From Chitinophaga filiformis (GTDB taxonomy: Bacteria > Bacteroidota > Bacteroidia > Chitinophagales > Chitinophagaceae): 64,000 bases of DNA. Positions within the stretch are counted from its first letter, which is position 1; every line of letters starts with the position of its first letter. A program made the translations under genes and the position numbers. The notes under the pieces were generated by a model. The model did no database searches, was not told where the DNA came from, and worked only from the letters and a program-made list of their open reading frames with translations. Of the stretch, positions 9,801 to 18,059 are shown one piece after another. Location of the stretch: contig NZ_CP095855.1 in assembly GCF_023100805.1 (NCBI RefSeq), positions 4,257,001 through 4,321,000 of the forward strand, in the 5' to 3' direction.

Positions 9801-10602
9801 CATTATTGGATGGCATCTTTCCAATAATGCCTGGCGCAGGCTGCAGCAAATGTATGTAAAGCCTGCATTATTACGCCACCAGGATGAGTACATGCACTGG
9901 TTGCGGGAACTGGTGCGGCAGATCAAAGCGGTAGATCCCGGCAGGCCCGTAACGCTGGACGTACCCCTGGATGAGCAGGTGGCGGCTACCCTGCAAACCT
10001 TCGCTTCGGCTATACCGGAAATATCCTCTCTGGGACTGGCTGCACCGGACGACACCACGAAAATTGCCCTGCCTGAGACAGACATCCCCTGGTTTGCGAG
10101 TGAGATCGGCGCAGAACAATATATCAGCTCGGGTACACCGAAACCCATATTTATCAATTGCTGGCAGGACCTTCAGAACAGGAACGGGGTCACCTTTAAC
10201 GGTCTGCTGGATCATCAGCGGCATTATAAACCCGCCTACCGGCAGCTGGCAAGCCATTGGCATATAAAAACAGGCGGTCCTCAGCTGCCGGCGGTGAAGA
10301 TCCTGCGTCCTGCCCGGATAACATATCCGGGAACTGTTTTATCCTATCATGCCCTTGTCTGGGATAAAAGGGAATGGCAGTTGAAGTCTCCCGGCCATGA
10401 AAAGCTACACTTTGAATGGTTCCTCTGCAAAACGGATGGCTGGGGTCATGCCATCTATATGCACCCGATTGGTATAGGGCCGGCCATTGATGTGACCATA
10501 CCTGAGTCGCCCGAGCTTTACAGGCTGTACCTGATGGTCAGCAAAGACGGTTATGCCGTCAATGCCAGCGCCCCGCTTAATACACCCTTCAGAAAAGAGT
10601 AG
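6826..10602 (+). CDS. Membrane GT2 synthase fused to GH26-like and degenerate GH-like domains
   Basis: This is a 1258-residue multidomain protein. Residues 20-63 hold two membrane helices. Residues 85-310 are a processive family 2 glycosyltransferase with D121, DPD at 169-171, ED at 259-260 and QQLKW at 296-300 (the Q/RxxRW motif of cellulose-synthase-like enzymes). About five helices follow (327-488) and a last one at 531-547. Residues 568-855 resemble a GH26 glycosidase, with acid/base Glu690 in FGHEPDN and nucleophile Glu795 in IAELGS. Residues 891-1150 form a second barrel like the upstream lipoprotein, but the acid/base motif is LSNN instead of GNE, so it may be inactive; Glu1093 (SEIGAE) remains. 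A C-terminal beta domain ends the protein. It likely makes and trims or exports a beta-glycan. The coupling is inferred. Confidence 0.85.
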   Translation: MGTRQRVSPPSKKELFILRFMIITGVISMCVLLYCLFNFANIGNRPLYWLLMIAVIFSCLKVLHEWYHYFCITVPERPASTSLPTVDILTTFCEGEPYEMVIKTLEAMQAVTYPHTSYLCDEANDPFLKEECQRLGVRHITRNNRIDAKAGNINNALQYATGELCVVMDPDHVPAPEFLDRVVPFFENPQIGFVQIVQAYSNIGDNIIAKGAAQQTFQFYGPMMMTMHRYGTVQAIGANCTFRRSALDSIGGHAAGLAEDMHTAMQLHAKGWRSVYVPEVLTLGLVPSTLSAYYKQQLKWSRGSLELLVSTYPRLFRKFTWRQKLHYGILPFHYFTGIIFLINFLVPVLSLCLGVIPFQFDLLSFSMLGFPFVCIILFIRLFVQRWVMAEDESGFHVVGGLLLIGTWWIYLLGLVYTVIRKKVPYIPTPKDDKDVTSWKLLIPNAAVLLISAAAIVYGLWRDWNPFSGFMAGIAFLNCLIMLFNIVAGFWKGRMTKTLPVTFKEFFYHYYYVLKVRFWKIRHSGYVIIRRLALVLTLTVCGITVLFFYEDRKPPASYAGRPVTRESVFLTGIFSPANASGLTSIEEVNRYNNMANTRFDIVSCYIPWGDASRCYLQDTLMNAIYQTDAVPMITWEPWAGLFNVSRKDTSLMKERKMMLHISQGYFDDYLQKFAEQVRGLQRPVFIRFGHEPDNPAYPWSGSGLNTAAEYVQAWRYVHDYFSRAGAHNVIWVWNPWKPAAVEQYYPGDGYVDWLGLTILNYGSMHPDGQWYSFNQLYSPYHQKQLFRSGLPVMIAELGSLKKEGEQERWLQEAFADMKNRFPEIKAAVLFNSSYDANTLSKKDTSVLDWQLSAPVPSLQAMHRLQKNDNDIACPLPALAAVPASHSNEYPMAGIRGVIYSKAIPWFRSRHTLTRREVEKDLKDMQGLGINTIRRYGPGVYDHNILVVAKETGMKVQYAFWMPDEDRSIPPGQRRQDFMESVMATVRKRKEEKCIIGWHLSNNAWRRLQQMYVKPALLRHQDEYMHWLRELVRQIKAVDPGRPVTLDVPLDEQVAATLQTFASAIPEISSLGLAAPDDTTKIALPETDIPWFASEIGAEQYISSGTPKPIFINCWQDLQNRNGVTFNGLLDHQRHYKPAYRQLASHWHIKTGGPQLPAVKILRPARITYPGTVLSYHALVWDKREWQLKSPGHEKLHFEWFLCKTDGWGHAIYMHPIGIGPAIDVTIPESPELYRLYLMVSKDGYAVNASAPLNTPFRKE

Positions 10603-10652
10603 TGATACTGCTTATCCTTCGCATGTTATTTTTTAAACATTTGTAGATTCTC

Positions 10653-10660
10653 TATCTTTG
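10653..10660 (+). promoter_or_regulatory. Possible -7 promoter element before the AsmA-like gene
   Basis: TATCTTTG matches the Bacteroidota -7 consensus TAnnTTTG and lies 38 bp before the ATG at 10699. No clear -33 TTTG is present at the usual spacing, so this is tentative. Confidence 0.35.
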
Positions 10661-10698
10661 CGCCGCTGGTGGAATGCAAATAAACGATCCTATACCTT

Positions 10699-13600
10699 AT
10701 GCTTAGTGCTACTATGAAGAGAACCGCGTGGCGGACCATGAAAATTGTTTCAATAACCGCAGGGGGAATGTTGCTGATACTTTTTCTGCTGCCGCTCCTG
10801 TTTCCTGCGGCTGTGTCGAACAGAATAAAGACCTGGGCTAATCATAACATCACTGGCGAGATCAATTTTTCAAAAGCGAGATTGTCCTTTTTTAATCATT
10901 TTCCCACCTTAACCTTAACGCTGTACGATTTCAGCCTGAAGGGATCCGCTCCTTTCGAGCAGGATACACTCATATCTGCAGAAGAGGTGGCGTTGGGCGT
11001 AAACCTGGGCAGTATTTTTTCAAAGGCTACCAGCGTAGATAAGATCTACCTTACGAAGGGGAATATACACGTATTGGTGGATACTGAAGGCCGGCCGAAT
11101 TATAACGTTTACCAGGCGGCCACACCTCCACGCAGGCAGGCCGACAGCGGGAGTGTATCGCTAAAGATAGAACGGATACAGCTGGAACACTGCAGGATCA
11201 TCTACAATGATAAATCCCTGACCCTGCAGATAAGAGCAAAAGAGGTGAATTATACCGGAAAAGGAGACCTGGACAAATCGCAGTTCGACCTGTACTCACA
11301 CGTCAGCATTGCCTCGTTTGACCTGGCCTATGGCGGTATACCTTATATACAGTCAAAGAAACTGGACGGTAAGCTGATTACCAGGATCAATACCAGGTCG
11401 CTGAACTTCATTTTCGAACGGAATGATCTGAAGATCAACCAGCTGCCAATGAAGCTGAACGGGGCATTCAGTTTCCTGAAGAACGGCTATAAAATGGATT
11501 TTAAGCTTAGCTCAGGAGAATCGACCCTGGAAGCGCTTTTCAGTGCATTGCCGGCGAAATACACTGCCTGGATGGAGCATACTGATATCAAAGGCTTTGC
11601 AGAAGTAAATGCCTCGTTAACAGGCAAGTATATCGCGAAGACTAACAAGATGCCTGATCTTACCTTCAGTATGAAAGTGAGGAACGGAGAAATTGCCAGT
11701 TCCGGAGCGCCCTATGCTATTGAGGGCCTGCGCCTGGATTTCCGTACCCGCTTACCGGAAATGAACCCTGACAAGTTCACTATTAACGTCGATTCCGCCT
11801 TTTTTAAACTGGACAAAGGATATTTCAGCTCAGATATCAAAGTAACGGGACTGGCTAAACCGGACATCCATGCAAAGATGAGTGCAGACCTGGATATGGA
11901 GAAGTGGGGAAAGGCTATGGGCTGGGATGCTTTCGACCTGAAAGGGCGTTTTCAGGCCGATCTGCAGGCCGATGGCAGGTACATCGGGTATACCGTGAAC
12001 AATGGACCGGGGCATGAATCGGACCTGGTTATCAGCAGTATACCGGTATTTGATTTCAAGTCTACCCTCAGCGATGGCTACCTGAAATTCAAAGATGTGC
12101 GGGAACCTATCCGTCATATCGGGTTTGATGTGCAGGCTGCCTGCCCGGATAATAACTATGCGAATGTGCGGGTGAACATGAGTAAGATCAATGCCGAAGT
12201 GCTGGGTAACTATATCAAAGGATATTTTCATCTGACCAATGCGCAGGAGCCGCTGGTGGACGCAAACCTGAAAGGCGTGCTGCATATGGCGGATGTAGAG
12301 AAGTTCTATCCGATGGATGGGGTAGACATGAGCGGTGACCTGAACATCAATATTTTAAGTAAAGGCATTTATCAGCCGGCGCGGAGTTTGTTCCCGGTAA
12401 CCACCGCTTCCCTCAACATGAATAACGGCGTGGTGCACACGAAATATTATAAACACCCGGTTGAAAAGATCAATGTCAACGCGACGCTGACAGATACCGC
12501 CGGTAGTTTGCAGGCATTGAAGATCGACATCAAACCCGTGTCTTTCGAGTTTGAGGGGCAGACCTTTACGCTGAAAGCGGCGCTGAATAACTTCGACGAT
12601 CTGCATTATAACATCCTGGCCAATGGCATCATCGATCTTGGGAAGATCTACCAGGTGCTGGGCCGGGAAGGATATGAGGCCAAAGGTTATATAAAAGCTG
12701 ATCTGAACCTGCAGGGAACGAAGAGCGATGCAATGAACAGCCAGTACGACAAGCTGTTGAACAAAGGCACACTGACACTGAAGGAGGTATCAGTGAAAGC
12801 CGCCAGGTTCCCGCTGCCTTTCTTTATCAGCAATGGCGTGTTCCGTTTCGAGGAAGACAAGATGTGGTTTGACAAATTCGAGGCACGATATGGTAAGTCT
12901 GACCTCCGCCTGGATGGTCATCTGTATAACCTGATTGCCTATGCTACGCAGCCGGGCCAGCGCCTGCAGGGCGCATTTAACCTGAAAAGCAATTATATCC
13001 TGGCGGACGAGTTAATGTCCTACAACAGCGATCCGCAGATAACTGATGAACCGGGATCTTCCGGTGTAGTGGTAATACCCGACAATCTTTCGCTATCGTT
13101 GAATGCCAGTGCAGATAAGGCCAGTTTCCGCGGGATAGATATACAGCGTTTCCATGGCCAGCTGCAGGTTGATAATGGCGGTCTGCAGATGAGTAATACC
13201 GGTTTTAATATCATCGGAGCGCCTGTTGTAATGGAGGCACAGTATAACAGCCTGAATAACGAAAGCGCTAGTTTTGATTATCATATCAATGCCCGGGAGT
13301 TCGATATCAAACGCGCTTATAACGAGATCCGGCTGTTCCATGATATGGTGTCTTCTGCGTCTTCTGCCAGCGGTGTAGTGGGACTTGACTATCATGTCAG
13401 CGGCAGGTTCCGGGAAAATATGCAACTGGTATACCCCTCCCTGAAGGGAGAGGGCGTATTGTCGCTGAAGAAGATCAAACTGAAAGGATTCAAACTGTTC
13501 AATGCAGTAAGCAGTACGACAAAGAGAAATATAAAGGACCCGAACCTGTCGGAAGTGGAGATAAAATCCACTATCAGCAATAACATTATTACTATCGAGC

Positions 13601-13809
13601 GGACGAAGATGCGTATTGCCGGTTTCCGTCCCCGTTTCGAAGGCCAGGTGAGCTTTAACGGAAGGCTGAACCTGAAAGGACGTATAGGCTTACCGCCGCT
13701 GGGCATCTGGGGAATACCTTTCAGTGTTACCGGCACACAGACCAATCCGCATGTAAAACTGAAACGGGGCAGTGAGAAGGATTCGCTGGAGCGGGAAGCG
13801 GGGGATTGA
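10699..13809 (+). CDS. AsmA-like family protein
   Basis: This 1036-residue protein has one N-terminal membrane helix (about residues 15-38), followed by a long beta-rich region typical of AsmA/TamB-related proteins. These are thought to form lipid-conducting bridges or to influence outer-membrane assembly. The N-terminal segment with INFSKARLSFFNHFPTLTL and DFSLKG matches the AsmA start, and the C-terminal region with LKGRIGLPPLGIWG is typical of the Bacteroidota versions. An alternative ATG lies at 10714. It follows the polysaccharide synthase by 96 bp on the same strand but may have its own promoter. A role in envelope maintenance, perhaps aiding export of the polysaccharide, is inference. 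Confidence 0.85.
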   Translation: MLSATMKRTAWRTMKIVSITAGGMLLILFLLPLLFPAAVSNRIKTWANHNITGEINFSKARLSFFNHFPTLTLTLYDFSLKGSAPFEQDTLISAEEVALGVNLGSIFSKATSVDKIYLTKGNIHVLVDTEGRPNYNVYQAATPPRRQADSGSVSLKIERIQLEHCRIIYNDKSLTLQIRAKEVNYTGKGDLDKSQFDLYSHVSIASFDLAYGGIPYIQSKKLDGKLITRINTRSLNFIFERNDLKINQLPMKLNGAFSFLKNGYKMDFKLSSGESTLEALFSALPAKYTAWMEHTDIKGFAEVNASLTGKYIAKTNKMPDLTFSMKVRNGEIASSGAPYAIEGLRLDFRTRLPEMNPDKFTINVDSAFFKLDKGYFSSDIKVTGLAKPDIHAKMSADLDMEKWGKAMGWDAFDLKGRFQADLQADGRYIGYTVNNGPGHESDLVISSIPVFDFKSTLSDGYLKFKDVREPIRHIGFDVQAACPDNNYANVRVNMSKINAEVLGNYIKGYFHLTNAQEPLVDANLKGVLHMADVEKFYPMDGVDMSGDLNINILSKGIYQPARSLFPVTTASLNMNNGVVHTKYYKHPVEKINVNATLTDTAGSLQALKIDIKPVSFEFEGQTFTLKAALNNFDDLHYNILANGIIDLGKIYQVLGREGYEAKGYIKADLNLQGTKSDAMNSQYDKLLNKGTLTLKEVSVKAARFPLPFFISNGVFRFEEDKMWFDKFEARYGKSDLRLDGHLYNLIAYATQPGQRLQGAFNLKSNYILADELMSYNSDPQITDEPGSSGVVVIPDNLSLSLNASADKASFRGIDIQRFHGQLQVDNGGLQMSNTGFNIIGAPVVMEAQYNSLNNESASFDYHINAREFDIKRAYNEIRLFHDMVSSASSASGVVGLDYHVSGRFRENMQLVYPSLKGEGVLSLKKIKLKGFKLFNAVSSTTKRNIKDPNLSEVEIKSTISNNIITIERTKMRIAGFRPRFEGQVSFNGRLNLKGRIGLPPLGIWGIPFSVTGTQTNPHVKLKRGSEKDSLEREAGD

Positions 13810-13972
13810 TAGCAAGAAGTTTTTCGGCAATATCTCTTGCCTGCTCAAAGGACAACATGGATTTTTTATTGAAGGCGTGAAGTTAACTTTTCTTTTTGGA
13901 TAGAGAATGCGACGCAATATGTAACTTAGATAAGTCATCCCATATGTTAATCAATCAGATATCCCGGTTATT

Positions 13973-14398
13973 ATGACACCAAATACAGCAGGAAAATACG
14001 TATGTAAGATTACACTGTATGCAGTGATTATCCTGGAGTTATTGTGGTTGTTCATAGAAACAAGGGGAGACTTTGCCAACGGTATACTTTTCTATTTACA
14101 AGCCCAGATGAACATTTATGTATGGGGCTTTTTCGCATTGTTGTTCCTTTCATCTTATTTATTGGGAAAGACAATGGGAGCGGAGCTTATTAAAGGACGC
14201 AACCCATATATTGCCGCAATTATATACGGAATGCTGGAAAGTGCAATTTTGTTGGTGTATGCGCTTATCATAGTTATCACACATGGCCAGTGGATGAATA
14301 TGTTGCATACTATACCGGAGCTTGTATTAATGATGGCTATACCTGTGTTGCTTCTCTGGTTGGTGGCAGCAGCTATTCTGAAAAGTAACATGAAATAA
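13973..14398 (+). CDS. Small four-helix membrane protein, unknown function
   Basis: This 141-residue protein has four hydrophobic helices at about 13-29, 45-64, 79-102 and 114-136, with little else. I do not recognise a family. Its stop codon is directly followed, with no gap, by the ATG of the ATP-grasp gene. Such coupling suggests that the two products are made together and perhaps interact at the membrane. Confidence 0.7.
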   Translation: MTPNTAGKYVCKITLYAVIILELLWLFIETRGDFANGILFYLQAQMNIYVWGFFALLFLSSYLLGKTMGAELIKGRNPYIAAIIYGMLESAILLVYALIIVITHGQWMNMLHTIPELVLMMAIPVLLLWLVAAAILKSNMK

Positions 14399-15118
14399 AT
14401 GACTGGAAAAAACTTCCCTATACTTCTAATACCCGAAAAGACTGATATTGAATTTGAGGATGTTTTTGCAACCTGGACCCGCGGTGGCGGCGAGATCAGG
14501 CGTCTTGGCAAATATTGGATCAGGGATGAGGAACTGTCAGACAGGAAAATTGCCATATATGGCAATCAGGCTTTCGCATTTGTATTGGCCCAGATATACG
14601 GGGTTGAATTACTTTCTCCGGATGATACCCTTATAGCAAGACTTGACGCCAAATGGACAAAAAGAAATGTGCAGTTAAGGCAGATAGGAGACGTTACGGC
14701 GACCGATTTCCCTGTCTTTATCAAGCCTGTTATTCCTAAGATATTTGTTGCAGGTGTTTTTGACACCCTGGCTGCATTTAGAGCCGTGGTACAAGGGCTG
14801 GCTGCGGATGAGCAAATTCTTGTTTCATCAGTTGTTCATCCTATAGCAGCCGAAGCAAGGGCGTTCATCATGAATGGCGAAGTAAAAGATATCGCTTTGT
14901 ATGAAGGATCTGCTTCGCTGGATGAGGGACGACGGTTCCTGGCAGGCTTTCTTGGCGAGTATCAGCAGTATTTGCCAGCGGTCGTTGTTGTTGATATCGC
15001 CTATAACGAACAAACGGGCTGGTTTGTGTTAGAGTTCAATGCCTGCTGGGGCGCAGGGCTGAACAATTGCAGTGCTGAGAAGGTGATGGATTGTATAATC
15101 AATGCAACTATAAATTGA
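14399..15118 (+). CDS. ATP-grasp domain protein
   Basis: This 239-residue protein has the C-terminal layout of an ATP-grasp ligase: a lysine strand FPVFIKPV near 104-111, EARAFI near 158-163 and the metal-binding end LEFNACWGAGLNNC near 218-231 with Glu and Asn in place. ATP-grasp enzymes join a carboxylate to an amine through an acyl phosphate. The protein is short for the superfamily and resembles DUF4343-type members, so the substrate is unknown. It starts immediately after the stop of the membrane protein gene. The tandem repeat begins about 30 bp downstream. Confidence 0.75.
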   Translation: MTGKNFPILLIPEKTDIEFEDVFATWTRGGGEIRRLGKYWIRDEELSDRKIAIYGNQAFAFVLAQIYGVELLSPDDTLIARLDAKWTKRNVQLRQIGDVTATDFPVFIKPVIPKIFVAGVFDTLAAFRAVVQGLAADEQILVSSVVHPIAAEARAFIMNGEVKDIALYEGSASLDEGRRFLAGFLGEYQQYLPAVVVVDIAYNEQTGWFVLEFNACWGAGLNNCSAEKVMDCIINATIN

Positions 15119-15144
15119 ATGTTTTACCCATTCGGGATATTTGG

Positions 15145-15528
15145 GGCAACCCCGTGTTATCACCTGTACGAATACCCCGGGTTATCACCCGGGGCTACAA
15201 ACACGTGGCTCCTGACGGAGCCGAATGCAGCGGTTCATGACACGTAATTACCAGTAGGCGGCCGCTGCCCGGGGGGGCCTGGGTTATTACCTGTACGAAT
15301 ACCCCGTGTTATCACCCCGGGCTACAAACACGTGGCTCCTGAGGGAGCCGAATGCAGCGGCTCATGACACGTAAATTACCAGTAGGCAGGCCGCTGCCCG
15401 GGGGGCCTGGGTTATTACCTGTACGAATACCCCGTGTTATCACCCGGGGCTACAAACACGTGGCTCCTGAGGGAGCCGAATGCAGCGGTTCATGATACGA
15501 AATTACCAGTAGGTAGGCCCCTCCCCGG
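15145..15528. repeat. GC-rich tandem repeat, three copies of about 127 bp
   Basis: Three copies are spaced 127 and 128 bp apart, judged by the palindromic core GGCTCCTGACGGAGCC (or GAG in place of GAC) at 15207-15222, 15334-15349 and 15462-15477. Each copy also has CTACAAACACGTGG before the core and TACCAGTAGGnnGG after it. The same core with the CTACAAACACG lead recurs five times at 45.6-46.2 kb. The region has no credible gene; it fills most of the 513 bp between the ATP-grasp and TetR genes. Confidence 0.9.
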
Positions 15529-15579
15529 AGTTGATTGGCGGGAATAAGTAAATAAATCTTCCTGTTTAATAAATTTGTC

Positions 15580-15607
15580 TATTTTTGTAGTGATTAATAC
15601 AAAAATA
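15580..15607 (+). promoter_or_regulatory. TetR operator overlapping the tetR promoter
   Basis: A perfect 10-bp inverted repeat, TATTTTTGTA and TACAAAAATA, is separated by 8 bp. The left arm contains TATTTTTG, which fits the TAnnTTTG -7 element, so a bound repressor would block initiation. The site ends 25 bp before the TetR start. A near-identical site lies at 16227-16254 before the SDR gene. Confidence 0.7.
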
Positions 15608-15632
15608 CTTTTCCAGAGGGAAAAACTAAGAA

Positions 15633-16214
15633 ATGAGAGGCAGACCAACCATATTCGACAATAAAGAAGTCTTGTCCAAGGCGCAGAAAGTGTTCTGGGC
15701 CAAGGGGTTTACCGCTACGTCACTGGAAGATATTCTCCAGGCCACCGGCCTTGGTAGTGGTAGCTTTTATCATGCTTTTAAGGGAGGTAAGAAGGAACTA
15801 TTCAGAAAGGCCATTCAGCAAAGGAGGGAGGCTTTTAACCAGTTCAGGGAAGAACTGGAGCACAGTAAAGCGCCTGTTGAACTGATCAAAGACTTTTTCC
15901 GCAGTATGGCAAAGGACGACAAAGAAACCCATTTATTGGGGTGTATTATCGTCAATACGGTTGTAGAAATGGCCTGCCTGGATCATGAACTGGAAGAAGA
16001 GGCTATCACAATACTCAGGGAGGTGGAGGAGTTCTTTACCGCCACCCTTAGAAAGGCGCAAAAGAATGGCACACTGAAGAACCAGACAGACCCGGAGATC
16101 CTTGGCCGTTACCTGATCACCCTCTGGAATGGTATGAACGTTACCAGGCGTATGTACCCCGATCAGCAGATCCTCAGCAAACAGATTGAAATGCAGCTGG
16201 AGATAATCAGCTGA
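15633..16214 (+). CDS. TetR/AcrR family transcriptional repressor
   Basis: This 193-residue regulator has an N-terminal helix-turn-helix of TetR type (about residues 7-50: the segment FWAKGFTATSLEDILQATGL followed by GSGSFYHAF) and a helical ligand-binding C-terminal domain resembling the TetR_C group that includes YxaF/LmrA-like repressors. It would sense a small toxic or signalling molecule and release DNA. The two 28-bp operators flanking the gene indicate autorepression and control of the SDR at 16301. The inducer is not known. Confidence 0.88.
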   Translation: MRGRPTIFDNKEVLSKAQKVFWAKGFTATSLEDILQATGLGSGSFYHAFKGGKKELFRKAIQQRREAFNQFREELEHSKAPVELIKDFFRSMAKDDKETHLLGCIIVNTVVEMACLDHELEEEAITILREVEEFFTATLRKAQKNGTLKNQTDPEILGRYLITLWNGMNVTRRMYPDQQILSKQIEMQLEIIS

Positions 16215-16226
16215 AATTTTTTTGGC

Positions 16227-16254
16227 CATTTTTGTAGTGATCAATACAGAAATG
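16227..16254 (+). promoter_or_regulatory. Second TetR operator, before the SDR gene
   Basis: The arms CATTTTTGTA and TACAGAAATG flank GTGATCAA and pair at 9 of 10 positions. Compared with the site at 15580-15607, the outermost pair changes from T-A to C-G in a compensating way, so the dyad itself is conserved. It lies 12 bp after the tetR stop and 46 bp before the SDR start. Confidence 0.65.
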
Positions 16255-16300
16255 ATAAGGACACAACATATACCATCTTAAAACTGGAATACAGACATTT

Positions 16301-17095
16301 ATGGATTTACAACTGCAATCAAAGACTGCCTTTGTCAGCGGATCGACACAGGGTATCGGCTTCGCTATTGCCAGCCAATTACTCGCTGAAGGAGCAAAGG
16401 TGATCATCAACGGAAGGAGCCGGGAAAAGATTGATCTGGCCCTCAGCAAACTGGAACAGGAAATACCGGGTGCGGATGTATCAGGTATTGCGGCCAACTT
16501 TGAAGATCCCCAAGAAGTAGATCAGCTGCTGAATGCATTGCCGGATATCGATATCCTGGTAAATAACGTGGGCATCTTTGAACTTCGCCCTTTTTTTGAC
16601 ACCAAAGACAGTGACTGGACAAAGTTCTTCGAAGTGAATGTTATGAGCGGTGTACGCCTGTCAAGAGCCTTATTACCTAAGATGCTGGAACGTAACTGGG
16701 GCCGCGTGATCTTCATCAGCAGTGAATCCGGTATCAACATTCCGGAGAACATGATCCACTACGGGATGACCAAAACGGCGATGCTTTCCATCAGTCGCGG
16801 GTTGTCACAGCTGACCAGGAACACAGGGGTTACTGTCAATACAATTATCGGCGGACCAACCTATTCCGAAGGTGTGGCGGGTGCCGTTGAGCAGATAGCC
16901 CTGGCGCAGCAAAGTAATGTGGAGGAGGTGAAGGCTGGTCTGATAAAGGCATTAAACCCGACATCCCTGTTACAGCGATTTATACAACCGGAAGAGATCG
17001 CGCACCTGGCGGTTTATCTTTCCAGCCCTCTATCCCTCGCTACCAATGGTGCTGCACTTCGTGCCGACGGCGGTGTGCTGAATACCATTCTTTAA
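16301..17095 (+). CDS. Short-chain dehydrogenase/reductase (SDR), TetR-controlled
   Basis: This 264-residue NAD(P)-dependent oxidoreductase has the Rossmann motif SGSTQGIG (13-20), NNVG (88-91), a catalytic Ser near 140 and the YGMTK motif with Tyr154 and Lys158. It is a cytoplasmic classical SDR; the substrate is unknown. It follows the TetR gene with its own copy of the operator and is most likely induced together with it, as in many repressor-reductase detoxification pairs. Confidence 0.88.
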   Translation: MDLQLQSKTAFVSGSTQGIGFAIASQLLAEGAKVIINGRSREKIDLALSKLEQEIPGADVSGIAANFEDPQEVDQLLNALPDIDILVNNVGIFELRPFFDTKDSDWTKFFEVNVMSGVRLSRALLPKMLERNWGRVIFISSESGINIPENMIHYGMTKTAMLSISRGLSQLTRNTGVTVNTIIGGPTYSEGVAGAVEQIALAQQSNVEEVKAGLIKALNPTSLLQRFIQPEEIAHLAVYLSSPLSLATNGAALRADGGVLNTIL

Positions 17096-17161
17096 TGGCA
17101 ACACATCTGTTTTCCTGGCCCCGGAGCAGCGGCTTCATTTCAGGCGAATATCAGCGCTGTA

Positions 17162-17992
17162 TTAAAGCAGCTTTTCCTGTACTGCCTGGTAAACGGTCCT
17201 GACAGACGCCTGAAAACCCAGGCTGCGTGCAAGCGAGCCATCGCTGTGGAGATGCCATGGGTTTACCAGCGGTTCTGATGACGATGCCATGGTTGCTCCT
17301 GCAATGCCCAGTAATTCATAGATGGATGTAGGCGCCTCGTCCGAAATATTGACAATGCGGCCGTCCATTATCCCATCCAAAGCCATCATAATGGCTGTAT
17401 AAATGTCGCGATGATGGACGGTGCTTATCCTCATAGCCGGATGATATTTCGCTGCAATGACGTGTTTTGGCAGGTCTTCCAGATGACCATCGCCGTCTCC
17501 GTAAACAAAGGGAAAACGCAGAATGGCCCAGTTCAGCCCACTTTCGCGTAACTCATTCTCCGCGGCAACTTTGCTGGCGGGATAAGCATGTTGCGGGTTA
17601 ACAACATCATTTTCCCGGCCCGGATGCGGATTGTTGGCGCTATATACATGGCTGGTACTTGCAAACAGGAAGCGGGCGGCAGGCGCGTGGTTTTTTACTG
17701 CATCGATGAGGTTTCGCGTGCCTTCCAGGTTACTCTTCCATATCAGGTCAGTGTCCGGTGAGCGGAACACGGCCGCCAGGTGAATGATCGCTGTGACACC
17801 TTTAACGGCTTCTTTAAGCGATGCCGGATCAAACAGGTCGCCTTCCACCGCCTTCACTCCTGCAGGAACGCTTTTACCACCGCGAACCAATGCACGGCAG
17901 TTTATACCTTCAGTTACCAATCGAGGTAAAAGACGTGCACCTACCAGGCCGTTTCCACCTGTTACTAATACTGTTTCTGAGCTTGTATTCAT
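17162..17992 (-). CDS. NAD-dependent epimerase/dehydratase family protein (extended SDR)
   Basis: This 276-residue protein has the N-terminal nucleotide-binding motif VTGGNGLVGARL (about 10-21) and the active-site YPASK (Tyr and Lys of the extended SDR group). It is shorter than UDP-sugar epimerases, so a reductase of the atypical or extended group with an unknown substrate is likely. It is transcribed convergently with the SDR at 16301 and lies 67 bp downstream of an AraC regulator on the same strand, which may control it. Confidence 0.85.
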   Translation of the reverse strand: MNTSSETVLVTGGNGLVGARLLPRLVTEGINCRALVRGGKSVPAGVKAVEGDLFDPASLKEAVKGVTAIIHLAAVFRSPDTDLIWKSNLEGTRNLIDAVKNHAPAARFLFASTSHVYSANNPHPGRENDVVNPQHAYPASKVAAENELRESGLNWAILRFPFVYGDGDGHLEDLPKHVIAAKYHPAMRISTVHHRDIYTAIMMALDGIMDGRIVNISDEAPTSIYELLGIAGATMASSSEPLVNPWHLHSDGSLARSLGFQASVRTVYQAVQEKLL

Positions 17993-18059
17993 GGCTGTTT
18001 AGCTTTATTATGGAAACAAAGCTCCTGATCGCAGGGCTAAACAGGCCGGACGAATTGAT

